Positions 24,065 through 35,819 of a DNA stretch of 64,000 nucleotides are shown in pieces. The position numbers and the translations under genes are program-made. The stretch is from Siphonodentalium dalli (taxonomy: Eukaryota; Mollusca; Scaphopoda; Gadilida; Siphonodentaliidae). Within the stretch, counting starts at the first letter, position 1, and every line of letters begins with the position of its first letter. The stretch is from assembly GCA_032622095.1 (NCBI GenBank), contig CP136068.1:133927989-133991988 (forward strand), in the 5' to 3' direction. The notes below the pieces were generated by a model. It searched no databases, was not told the origin of the DNA, and was given only the letters and a program-made list of their open reading frames with translations.

Positions 24065-26110
24065 CTAAGTACGTAATAATCACACATAAGCGAGTTCCAT
24101 TTCTAGCGATAACGTAAACAAAAGCCGTATGCGAAAGCCGAAGGGAATAAAGAGCGTTAACCGGTTACCGAACCCAAATATGGAAGATATAAGGAGCGTT
24201 TAGCGTTAAGTAAACTTCTGGACGGTCAACAGTAAAACGCCCAATTCTGCGATAGTGGCTGGAACAAAAATATGACGATAAGAGGGCTGACCCATCTATA
24301 TCAGAATTACGGTGAGCTATATTTAAAACGTATTTACAGAGACGTGTCTAGAATGTCTCCATTGAGGTGTAATACTTGGAATTTATAACTGCACCTCCTT
24401 TGAATAAATTCCTAAACTTAGGAAATTCTATTTGCACCCTCTATCCACCTGTTGGAAATTTCGAAACGCTAACCAGGCATAACTGTATGGTTAGGAATTT
24501 ATAACTGGTGCTAGTTTAGTCACGAACAATTTAACAGCACTATAAATAGTGGTTGAAAAATTAAACTATGAACTCATTTGAAACCTATTTTCGATGCGAA
24601 ATATCCAATTGATGGTGTGTTAGTCTTGAAACTTCCAACAAATTGTTGAATATATTTACCAAAGTTTGGGGGGGGGGGGGGGGTGTCACCGCATCCGTGC
24701 GTATATAAAACTAATTCCGTCAATGTTACTTTCGTTTCTCCCGTTTCCTTGCATGGAGGGGTGTGCACACTTACCATATTGTTCAACACAATAGCAGAAC
24801 ATTCTGCAAAAAATATGATTTGTATTAATTTATGCGTGAGAAAACGAAGATACATTGACGAAATTGCCCCTTATAATAGTTGGGGAATATTTAGTCATAT
24901 TAATTGAAAATGGGTTGGAATCTCTCAACAGATCGAAGGATCGGGGCAAGAGAATATTTATCCCAAGAATTGGGACATTTGTCTTGACAGATAAACAGTT
25001 AAACTTGGTAACGATAAAGGGTGTTTAATGGTAGACTATTCATTATATGGATTGAATAAAGAGCGTTTGCTTCACGTCTATGCGAAAAAACCCAGCTGAA
25101 AGTCGCTCTGACGACGGTAAGATTGTGCAGAGTATAAGGTATGTATATCGGTATGTCGTAACATTGTCGACCTATATTTTACCAACACTACAATATAGAA
25201 CAGCATTGAGGTTCAAATTAGCCATGTCCGTTCAAATGGTAAATATCTAATCTATATTAAATTGAAAAATAAGTCACCACCCACATACGATAAAAATAAC
25301 TAAGCGGTTGTATTCAAAAGTGTAATACATTCACGATATATCTATTCTCATGTACAAAGGGTCGATACAGAGACGTGACTAGATGGGAGATTGGGGTGTT
25401 TCACCCCAACTGTTGTCAAATTGTTCAACAATTGGAAAATTCATATACCTAACACGTCGGTTGGAAATTTTACACCAAAACTAGGTTGAAATTATTCTGG
25501 CAGTTTGATTTTCCCAAAAATGTAATAGTTGGGAATTTTTATTGTTTTAGACCAACATTTGCATATTTTAGCATTTTATATTAACATTTTTAGATTTTAC
25601 CCACACCAATACCATTTAACAAAGAGAGATATAACTCACCCTGGACTATATAAACAAATTGCCATATCACTGATTATATAATTTATTTGTTTCATGTACT
25701 TGAGATGTTATAGATCGAGATCTGAATAAACATTATTTTAAAAAAGAAAGAAAACATGTGCATATTTTCATACTTTTGGTAAACAAATTCGGACTGTAAT
25801 GGCCAACAGTTGGAAATATTCCAACCTTAGGTTTGAAATATCCAACAAATTAAAAGCTTGGGGACAGTCTATACATGTAGATGCTAGGATTATCAATTTT
25901 CATATTCAGATTTCAAAACGTTCTCACACCAGACCGAACTGATAATTAATTTAAGAAAAACTAATACAAATGTTCTCGTATTAGTCGGTCCAGTGGACCC
26001 CCCCCCCCCCACATGACTTCTGGTAACAAGACTACTGATCCATTTAGAACAGACTACAATTCAGGCATGCGAAGGAACAGTTGGGAAAAAAACCCAAACG
26101 GGGTTGCACA

Positions 26111-26497
26111 AAAGGATAGGATAGGATATTTTTTTATTTCAATACACATACATATTACATAATAATGATAACAATTATGGATAATTCTGTCGTATATTGT
26201 GGGGGATGGCATAATCTGGCAAGACTGTCTTCCTGCCATCCCCAGTATGGTAAATATAGAACGTAATAACTTATAGTAAGATGGCCTTGGGTGGGCCGTG
26301 CACATATTGTGTATATGTAATTTATGAGTTTAGGGCTTAGTTTAAGAGTGTGTGAAAATGGATACTACCCGAGGGATGTTCAATACCATGTATATGGTTC
26401 AAATTCAGATGATCGGGTAGTATGTTTGGCGGATGAGGTTACAGGGACTACTGATTCGTATAGATTGACGTTGAACGTGTTATATGTATACCTAACG
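26111..26497 (-). mobile_element. 5'-truncated retroelement tail inserted in copy B
   Basis: Copy A reads GGGGTTGCACAATTGGAATTACGCAAGG at the matching place, split here by ~390 bp. On the minus strand the insert ends in AATAAAAAAATATCCTATCC. A 10-bp stem (26,202-26,211 with 26,234-26,243) and a 22-nt loop containing GACTGTCTTCC (as written on the plus strand) lie ~95 bp from the tail. The same stem-loop occurs at 63,922-63,963. It looks like the 3' untranslated region of a LINE or of a SINE using its machinery. No coding frame was recognised. Confidence 0.7.
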
Positions 26498-29400
26498 GGG
26501 TACGCAAGGCTCAAGGGTGTGTATAGCTAGTAATTTGAAGCTGGACACCCCCATCTCAACGCAGAGATACTCAATAATTACGTCCGTGTGTCGAGACTGC
26601 GTATAGCACCATCAACTCACTCTCATGCATAATCCGAATAAACGCTCGCAAATTATTATTTACTCGGCTTTGGGGGTAAACAATATTTGATTCGAATAGA
26701 GGAACCCACACATCAAAGCTCAGAGTGACCAAATTTAACCAGATATAGATAATAATTTGTAGAGGCCCAGCAAACAGTCGACGAGTAGACGGTCTCGGAC
26801 CAAATTGCGGATGAGGATGGATAACTCTAAAATCAAGTGGCTTTTTTCGTTTAACAAAATATTGATAAATAACAGGTTTTGGGCAATGTATATACTATAC
26901 ATGTAGTTGACTGTGGTTAGCATTATTTTTGTTGGAATCTGATGATATGGGGACCATCGAATCGGATTGAGTACCTTTAATCATGACATGTCATTACTGG
27001 AGTGAAAACAGTTGTTAGTGAACAAATTGGTGTTCCGTTGTTATCTAAGTGCTAGAAGACTCCTCGATACTTTGAACATAAACCATGGCTTAAATGACAG
27101 ATTTATCAATGAGATTTGCCCATGAACTCTTGAAATAAATAGGTTAATGCATAGCTGACTTCTATTTTATACAATTCATGTACTTTTGAGTGAGAAAACT
27201 GTTGTGAAAGACTACCGGTCAATGGGATACATCTACCCGTTCCAAATCCCTATCGCTGTATGCGCTGCATTGAAAGTACGCAAGTGAGCGTGACGAATTT
27301 TTTCACCGATTCACCGGTACCCGTTCCGTTATGGAGACGATGAACTTCTGGATAATCAGTTGCATTCATCAGGGAAGAGATAACAGTGCATAGGAAGGGG
27401 TTGGGTTTTTTTCTTTCACTCATTGTGGTAACAATTTGAATTGGATTTCACAAATGATTTAATAGACCGATCGATTGATTACTAAAATAGTTGGATTTCT
27501 TAGACTGAGAAAATAGATTATGATGGCTATAATAGAAATTACGTTGTCCAGCAGATATTCGGTGTAAAGTGTATTGCTTTTTGACCCAGAGTCCAATAAA
27601 GACCTAGGCCAACGTGCAGTTTCAGTCATGTATAAGACCGAATTTGCCCCTTATTATAGTCGAGGAATATTTAGTCATATTAAGTGTTGGATTGGAATTT
27701 TACAACATATCGAAGGGTCTGGGCATAAAATGGGTACAATTATCAAAAAAATTGGGATTTTGGTCTTTATCTAAACCAGGTCTGGAGGTAGATTGAAAAG
27801 TTCAACATGGAAAGAGCATTCAACGATATTCTATTCATTATATGGTTTGAATAGAGAGCGTTAATTCTCTTCACTTATGTGTGAAACTCAGGGAAAGGAT
27901 GAAACTCACTCAGACTATGATATGATTGTTCACAGAGTATAAGTTTTATGTATGCATATTATAATTAGAAACCAGTCACCACCACATAGGAACAAGTTAC
28001 TAAACGGTTGTATCCAAAATTGTAATCAATGTATAAGTATAGGATAGTGACTGAAAAAAACTGTACATTATTTCAGAGAATGGATCTATCTAGGCCGCAG
28101 GCCGAGATCGTCATATTCGCTAAAATAATGCACATTTTGAAGTTATTATCCGGCTTAGAACATGTCCTGGTCCAAAACCATCACCTCTGTTCCGAATAGA
28201 TTAACTCACCATGTGGTCGGCCCTCTCCACCCGTTCATTGACGTGACATCTTAACACATTGTCGACATAATGGACTGGCAGTACCCTAGTGTATCGCTTC
28301 GTATATTTCGGATTTGGCGGAGAATTATAAATTGAATGATTGATTGGTGCACGTGGTATGATCAGATTCGAGATATTCTAACTGTGTTAAAATTCAATGC
28401 CTATAATTAGATGTTAGAAATCCCAACCACGAGTGAAGAGGCTCAATATGTATATCCATTCTGCTATATACTTCGAGTTATCAGCCAGAGTGGCAATTCT
28501 TGAAAATCGTTGGGTGTGAGATTTATGGGGGCACGGACTCAGTATGAGGGTTCATTTGTCCGTGAGCAAATTCTCATTTAGTATCGAAATGGTCATGTAT
28601 CGAATGGCACATTGAGATGTCCCTCAATTCAGATCAAGCTAGAAAATCTCTCCCGGTTTTCGCCCATATCGGGGTTAGTACCCTGCCAACCTCGTCTAGT
28701 ATAGATACATGCGAATATTATGATATCATATATGTACATACAAGTCATATAAAATGAAACTGTTCACAGTGAAATAACAGCCCATTAAAGCCTCATAGCG
28801 GTTTGCGCTCCAAAATACACTTCATAATATTCTCTTTTGAATGTTTCACGGTATCGAAGTAGGTCGATAAATACTTTACCTTTCAACGGGCATTATATGT
28901 CCAAGAAAGACGCATTGGAGTAATAAACATACAACATTGAACACGGTGTTTGGGTTCCAAAACAAACAGCATCCATGTGCACGGAATGGAACAGAAATGA
29001 GCGTTCCTCCTTACGGTATTCCTGATATGTTAGAAATAAAGAGCGTTTGTTTCACATATGTGCGAACAATTGAAAACAGCTGGACCATGGGTGACCAAGT
29101 TTTTATCAGACCACGTGAATCCGGTCAAAATATTTCTTTTATCTGTGAACATATCTTATACCTCCAAATTTCGTAGACAAAATTTCGAAGCTCGAATGAG
29201 CCATGTCCGTTTAAGTTCGATGTTATTAAAATAATGGATATACTAACCGAACGCGACGAACAAAGGAGTGTCGTCATGGTCGTGTTTAAATCCACCGAAT
29301 GCTAATGACTGTACATGTAAGGGACTGAGGGTGTATGTATGTGCTGCATTAAAAGTACGCAAGTGACCGTGACGAAGTTCACCGATTTACCCGTACCGTT

Positions 29401-30126
29401 CCCGTCGGATGGGTATCGCAAACTCGCTATTATCTATGTTTTTATGTTGTTTTGGTCCTTTATCCGATAACAAAATGGCCACCAAAAATAAATGAATGAA
29501 ATGCAATTATTTACTTTCTCGCAGACAGTCATGATTTCAGACTGAGCGCATACCCTTGTTGGTTTCATAGTATAGATAATGCAGTGTGTGTGTTTTAAAT
29601 ATTTCCTGTCAAAAATGTTGTTTTCATTTTTTAAAACCACTTTATTCTTTCATAATTCGATTACATCTCTCATATTGTGAGGGTAAACATGTGTTGTTGT
29701 AATACTACAACATTCACTGGTTATAAAGGGTCATGATTTTCCCTGATTTTTTTTGAAACTTCACCTCCTTAAGAGATGCTTGTTTTTCCAGCTCTGAGCT
29801 AAAATATCGGAGGTAACTGTATGATCTCTGACAAGTACTATTTCGTATGATCCATAATTTAGCATCCTGGCAAATTAATCTGCAATCGTCATTGCAAATA
29901 TGATCATATGAAAAGTCATCTGAAAACATCGATCTTCTGATTCTGAACTGTTATCGTTAAAAAATATTCACAACCATACATGTATAATGTGACCGAAACA
30001 CCGGATAAGTCGAGCTATCGCCTGATTAAAACGCTAACCGAACATATTGTTTAGTAACTTCCAGATGCATGTACATAAATGTAAACGTATGTGTGTAAAT
30101 TAATTAAATCCATATTGTACACACAG

Positions 30127-30882
30127 TTTGCAATTCGGGTTGGTATGGAGACCAGTCCGGTGGATGTAGTCAAAGGTGCAGTGACCGCCATTGTACTGGC
30201 AATGAAGACTGCCCTGCGTGGACTGGTCAGTGCACATCGGGGTGCTCGAAGGGCTATTCAGGGATAGATTGCAGACAACAGTGCCATGTTAACTGCCCCG
30301 AATGCACTCAGTATACAGATGAATGTCTATCTTGTTCAGATAAAACGTACGACATTAGCTCCAACTGCAGTAAATTGTGTGACGATCGGCACTGTGATAG
30401 TGATGTCTGTGATGACACAGGATTCTGCGCGGGTGATTGTTTGCCAGGATGGTGCCTTGCTGATTGTCGTGGTAGATGTCCGGGTAGCTGCTGCAGTCGT
30501 TCTTGTGAAGAGATGCACTGCGTATGTGATGCCTGTGATGAGATGGGACTGTGCACATCTGGATGTGTTGACGGGTGGTATGGACAACGGTGTCTTAATA
30601 CATGCCCGGATCGCTGCGAAAGGTGCAACCACAATGGCGGCTGTGAAATTTGTCAGCAAGGATACTATATCGAGCAGATGCGTTGTCATCAGTGTCCGGT
30701 AGGGTGTGAAAGTTGCGATTCTCGAAGCAATTGTTCGAGGTGTTTCTCTGGAAAATATGATTCAACGTGCTCATCCACATGCAATGACAACTGTGTTCCT
30801 GGGGTGCGCGACCAAGCGACGTCAGCTTGTTTACGAGGATGTCTGGATGGATGGAAAGGTGAAACCTGCTCTGTCCCAAAAC
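30127..30882 (+). CDS. Exon: EGF/laminin-like Cys-rich repeats (copy B)
   Basis: The acceptor ACACACAG ends at 30,126 and the donor GTGAGT starts at 30,883. The 756-nt exon is open throughout and phase 1-1 like copy A, so both can be spliced in series or as alternatives without changing the frame. It carries 31 extra residues (containing CLPGWCLADCRGRC and SCCSRSC) that copy A lacks. In the last module GGCD of copy A is GVRD here, losing one Cys that would normally pair. Other substitutions are scattered while the frame stays open, which suggests both copies are or were under coding constraint. Downstream exons of the gene are not in view before the 24-kb unit. Confidence 0.83.
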
Positions 30883-31128
30883 GTGAGTATACATGAATGT
30901 AATTGTTTGTGAAAACGAGAATGTGTCCCATAAGATGTCAACATAAGGTTAAGTTGCAAAGCACCTATGACACAAACTGTCTGCAATATTTGTAATGCAA
31001 ATTTAGGTATTCTCAATCACTGCTCTGAACTATCTATTGATGTGTCTTCTATTCAATTAGATCTAATGGCCAGCGTAGATTGTTACTGAATTTATGTCTC
31101 ATGACGACGACAATGGTTTGCTTTACAT

Positions 31129-31620
31129 TAGATCATGTCATGAATCTCTACTATGCTAACGCCCGTAGAGATTTTATTCCACAAGAATAAAACCTGGGAA
31201 TGTTTTGAAGTTTTGACAGGGAACCTTATAAAGTCGAAAATATAACGCGGGGAATATATTTCTTAGTTATTATATGTTCCTTAAAAATGTACGTCACTGT
31301 ATGTGAAGGTCCCAACTCGAAATTTTACGATTGAAGTGTCACTTTGTGAGCCCATTTTCGTTGCGCAGCTTACAATTATGGAATTTGTCCGGGGTAATTA
31401 ATTCAAGGTTATTTGCGACAACGGTTCACATAAGTCACGGAAAAACATGCAATTTGGTTGGGACCTTCACCTACAGCGAACTACATTATTAAGGAACATA
31501 TAATAACTAATATTTTTGTTTCGACTTTATAAGGTTCCTTCTCAAAACTTCAAGGTGTTGTACTGGTGGAATATGATCACCATGGGCGTTAGCCAGAGTA
31601 GAGATTCATGGCATGATCTA
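31129..31620. repeat. Foldback element downstream of EGF exon B
   Basis: Copy-B counterpart of 22,859-23,367, with a small deletion in the right arm (about 31,510). Same terminal word TAGATCATGTCATGAATCTC. Confidence 0.7.
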
Positions 31621-31936
31621 GGTCTACATGTGATTTTCCCAAACGAGTACCAGGTTACTCAGTGTATCAATTGTCCATCTATTTAGGAAAGAGAGACGAC
31701 AAATTTGTCATCCCGTTTCCGGTGAGGTAAATGTTTCCTTAGTTTCCTGGTTTACATGATATCCATTTCGGAGGATACTGGTACATGATACTTTTCTGTT
31801 AGATCGTGGGCGATAACGAGGAGACGCAAGCTGCACAACTGTGCATTTAAATTCCATATTCGCACTATTAAAATATAGGATATGATATTTTATTTGCCAA
31901 TATGCACACGCATATCATAAATATATAATACTAGCA

Positions 31937-32755
31937 GGTTAGCCGTAGGTAGCAAGTTTGAGCTCAATCGGTTCGAGTCTATAACACACATATATATCAT
32001 TTGTGGGTACCCGTTTCAAGGTGAAGATCACCTCGGGCGGAAAACCGACCCGATGAAAATGTCCCCCGTTCCTAGGAAGCCCTAAGTACGTAATAACCAC
32101 ACAGAAGCGAGTTCCATTTCGAGCGATAACGTAAACAAAAGCCGTATGCGAAAGCAGAAGGGAATAAAGAGCGTTAACCGGTTAACGAACCCAAATATGG
32201 AAGATATAAGGAGCGTTTAGCGTTAAGAACTCCCGACCAATGACGATGACTGGGGAGTCGATAAGGGGTGAAGGAGTCGTCGCACGGGCTCGCGAATGAT
32301 CCGATGACATTTCCCGTGACTGCAGGTTAGCCCGCCACTGGCGGCAATCGTCAGAAACATGACAATTTTTTATTTTTAAAATTAATTTTGTTAATCTAAT
32401 TTTTTGTTTTTCAATGAGTTAATTGTGCCTCTTTACTTTACTGGCTTTTTAAATAAATTTTTTTAATTAATTTTTTAATTTAAATTTTTGTTTTTCAATG
32501 ATTTAATTTTTTGTTTTTCAATTTTACCCGATTTGACCTTGAATTGATCATTTTCAAGGTCAAGGTCAGGTCGGGGTCACAATTTAACCCGTCCATGACA
32601 CTTCCCGTAGGCAGCAAGTTTGAGCTCAATCGGTTCGAGTCTATAAAGGACACACACACATATATCATTTGTGGGTACCCGTTTCAAGGTGAAGATCACA
32701 TCGGGCTGAAAAACTGACCCGATAAAAATCTCCCCCGTTCCTTGGAACCGCTAAG
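31937..32755 (+). repeat. Two further copies of the GTTAGCCCGCC repeat
   Basis: 31,937-32,085 joins GCAGGTTAG directly to CCGTAGGTAGC, an internal deletion relative to copy 1. After the end of copy B, ~100 bp of unique sequence (32,228-32,325) leads into a second copy at 32,326-32,755. That copy stops at GGAACCGCTAAG, precisely where the 24-kb unit begins, whereas copies 1 and 2 continue with TACGTAATAA. Confidence 0.7.
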
Positions 32756-33263
32756 CACAGGTCCCCTGGTGCGATACCACCCCTACAAGTATATATACTA
32801 ATACAAGGTTTGGAAGCAGTTGACTCAATTCTAGCATAGGGTTAACTCTAGGCAAACAATCACAAAAACCCATCGACACGAGCTCAAGCCATATATCACG
32901 TTCGATGAACCACATTCCCACCTTTAATTTGGTATATGCCCCGTTCCGATGCATAAAAGCATTTTGGATATATTGCGAAATTTGGGCGCATTTTCAAAAT
33001 CGGACAAACACTTGAACAGAGAGCGATATAAATAGAACTCCAAATGAGTCCATTGCTATAATACACAAACTCTCGTTCCGCGAAGTAACCCCTACATATA
33101 TCGCACCAAATTAACCAGCGATGCATGCTGATTTCATCCCACCCATTTAATCAACGACACGAGCCATCACTCGAACTATAAAGGAATAAATACAATTCGC
33201 GAATATGAGGAATTGGAAGGAATCTATTTTTCAACCATTTTGGCTGGTAGGCCGCAGCAAATT
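32756..33263 (+). repeat. Left terminal inverted repeat (~508 bp)
   Basis: Begins CACAGGTCCCCTGGTGCGAT and ends at GCCGCAGCAAATT. It is the reverse complement of 56,277-56,778 with a few per cent mismatches and small indels. Weak similarity may run ~20 bp further inward. Its first ~43 bp recur as each half of the small palindromes at 42.3, 45.7, 52.2, 54.0 and 55.7 kb. Confidence 0.9.
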
Positions 33264-33489
33264 AGCTTGAGTGTTCATTGGTCGATCAGTTGACCCGGAA
33301 GTTAAAAATCTATTGTGTTGAATATTTTCTTCAAAACTTTACAAAAGTTATAAAACGTTGCCTGTTCGGTTAATTATTATGTTTAAATTATTCCAATATC
33401 GATACATCGATAACCTCGATGACTTATCTATTATTTGGACGCGTCTTTACGGGTGAAATGTGAGTGTTTACGGCAAAATTTAAGCGTGA
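33264..33489. promoter_or_regulatory. Leader between left TIR and helicase
   Basis: About 225 bp between the inner end of the TIR and the first helicase codon. If the helicase is a gene of the element, its promoter must lie here or in the TIR. No specific promoter motif can be pointed to. Confidence 0.25.
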
Positions 33490-33926
33490 AATTGCTTTGA
33501 CTCAAAGTTTGAGAATGACATTTTGTGGGAAAAATTAACACGGAATCTAATGGCCGCAGCGATGCATGATGATGGCGCTTTCTTCACTCCATCACAGAAC
33601 AAAGTGTTTAGGTTGATAAAGGATGGTCACAATGTCTGTATTGGTGGGCAGGCTGGCACTGGCAAAAGTTATTTGTTGCAGGAATGTTTTCGCAACCTCT
33701 CAAATGATGGACATACAGTTTAATTGAACTGCACTACAGGTGTTATCTGTAACAATTACCACCCATGGGTTAATGCAAGAACTATTCATAAGTGCATGGG
33801 CTGGACTCGGTGATGGACGATTTTCTACTGATGATATATGTCGTTCTTTGCAAAGTCCCCAGTTCAAACAAACATTGGACCAAATTACTGATTGTGATGT
33901 CATCATGTTGGATGAAGTTTATATTA
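33490..33926 (+). pseudogene. PIF1-like helicase, N-terminal exon: motifs I, Ia, II (disabled)
   Basis: Open from 33,490; an ATG at 33,550 is a plausible start. Walker A reads GGQAGTGKSYLLQ. It is followed by LNCTTGVICNN (motif Ia region), then a TIHK/GLGDGRFS stretch and Walker B in DVIMLDEV. PIF1 helicases unwind DNA 5' to 3' using ATP. Damage: TAA at 33,721, a one-base frameshift near 33,800, and a 6-kb insertion directly after the DEV of motif II. Without the insertion, Val-Tyr-Met would read on in frame into 39,979. The upstream boundary may be an acceptor or the true N-terminus. Confidence 0.85.
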
Positions 33927-35819
33927 GTTAGGGAGCCCGCATATGTTCTATTTACACTTTTGCGTACAAAAGGTTTGACCCCCTAAAGTTGGTACCAATA
34001 ATGGAACATTCTGAAAAACCGATTTCTTAAGTTGCGCATTCCTGGGGTTTAGGGGCCGCTGAACCCCAAAAAGTGCCAAAAATCACTTCTATTTACACTT
34101 CCGCGTACATCGATGAATTTTGGTTTGATGATACTCCTAAGTGTACTGATTAAGAAAACACAACTTAAGAAAGGGATTTTCCTGGGGTTTTCAGATAAGA
34201 AAGGGGGTCCCATGCTGAACCCCAAAACGTGATTTTTCACTTTTTTTTATACTTTCGCGTACATCCATAATTTTTGGTCTCAAAGTACTTTCATATATAC
34301 TAATTATACAAACAAAACTTAAGAAGCAACTTTTCCTGGGGTTTTAAGATAAGAAGGGGGTCATCGGGTCACCCCTCAAAACGTAAAAAATCACTTTTAT
34401 TTACATTATTGCATTCGTCCAACGTGTGTGTATGTGCGTACACCACTGGAACGTTGCACTGTTACAACCAATACATCCCTAAATCGATACGATCAACTTA
34501 AGAAATATATATTCATGTCGTTTTCTGATAAGAACGAGACTTGTTACCCCCCCCCCCCCCCCCCCCACAACCCGATCCATTTTCTAGAACTATAAGTGAG
34601 CCAATTTTATGAAAATTATAGCGGGAAAAGCTAGTAAAATGTATACAAATGTATATATTTTCGTGAGGCTAAGACATAATGACACTTTTTTGGGCCAAAA
34701 TTGAAACTCACCATCCAAAATGGCCGCCAAAATGGCCGCCGGAAGTTGAAAATGACATTTGTTCACAAATATCTTCTAGATCAATTCATGCTGTTTGGAA
34801 CTGGTTGAGTAATGCAACTTTATTTTGTGTTTTGTATATTAACTGATCATTGGAGCAATTAAATATGCAATTATTGGGGTCCTAACCCCCTCCGATCCCT
34901 CAAAAATTCGATTGTACAGAACGCAGTACAAAATTTAAAAAAAATCACAATTGGAATTCTAGTCATATTTCAACAAGAAATGAAAAGAACATTGTAATGT
35001 TAGTGAGGCATATCGTTACCTATGAATATTCCAAATCTCAGGAACCATAAATCTTACTTTGGCTCAAAATGGCTGCGAAAATGGCCGCCAAAATATGGAA
35101 AATGGTAACTATTGCCCCAGGGTGTCCTACAATCGCTTACAAGTTGTGGTTGATGTACACAATTTGCTAATCTGTTATCTATACATTGCATACTAACATG
35201 TCTGATGCACCATTGATCATTTTTACTATTGTCACCATTGACATCACCAGAAATATTGGATTTTTCTCTCACAAACTTTACATAAATATCGGCAAAAATT
35301 CACTTTTCAGGGTTCGACCATTTGTTCAAGTAAAATGTAACTATCTATGTATTGAAAGGTGTTTATTGTTTTGGTCTATCTTAAATGTGTCACACTACGG
35401 TGTTTATAGACTAAATTGCTCAAGATGGCTTCCAAAATGGCAACCAAATTTGTAAAAACTTAAAAGTTAACATATCCCGAACATTATTCTCTGCATTATC
35501 CGAAAAGGGTGGCAAATTGTGACTCACTTGGTTACTGTACGTGTTAGTTACAATGTAATTAACTGACAATTACGATCTATTATGTTTGTCCCAGTTCCGT
35601 ATGGGGCATGACAAATTCATTTTAAAGTTGCAGTATCGAATTTTGCGGAGAACCTCTTTTGTGATTCTGGCCATATTATTGAAAGGGAATGGGCAGAACT
35701 TTGAGACGGAACTGAGATGAACCATGATATGTGAGTATTCTGGCCCATTATGATAAAAAATGATCAACTGGATACAGGGTGGAAGCCAAGATGGCAGCCA
35801 GGGAGTTTAATACTCCATG

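Larger units (their letters stand above)
12790..24210 (+). repeat. Tandem segmental duplication, copy A (11.4 kb)
   Basis: Copy A begins TAAACTTCTGGACGGTCAAC and is followed head-to-tail by copy B starting with the same word at 24,211. The two are nearly identical over most of their length. Differences include a 3.2-kb stretch present only in A (16,546-19,730), about 65 bp near 14,546 missing from B, and a retroelement tail present only in B. The block includes one EGF-rich exon plus flanking intron, not the lectin exon. Both copies contain the G and C homopolymer runs near 13,249 and 14,647. Confidence 0.92.
24211..32227 (+). repeat. Tandem segmental duplication, copy B (8.0 kb)
   Basis: Copy B ends at 32,227 with ...TTTAGCGTTAAG, exactly the word that ends copy A at 24,210. 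The copies abut with no spacer and share only AAG at the junction. B is shorter mainly because it lacks the A-only 3.2 kb, and because a stretch around 20,800-21,115 and part of the downstream repeat (31,943) are missing. It gained a retroelement tail at 26,111. Confidence 0.92.

Noticed and set aside
34549-34566. Long C and G homopolymers (also near 13,249, 14,647, 24,668, 25,999, 39,344) as functional elements
   Set aside because: Simple tracts with lengths that differ between duplicated copies; slippage or sequencing uncertainty explains them.
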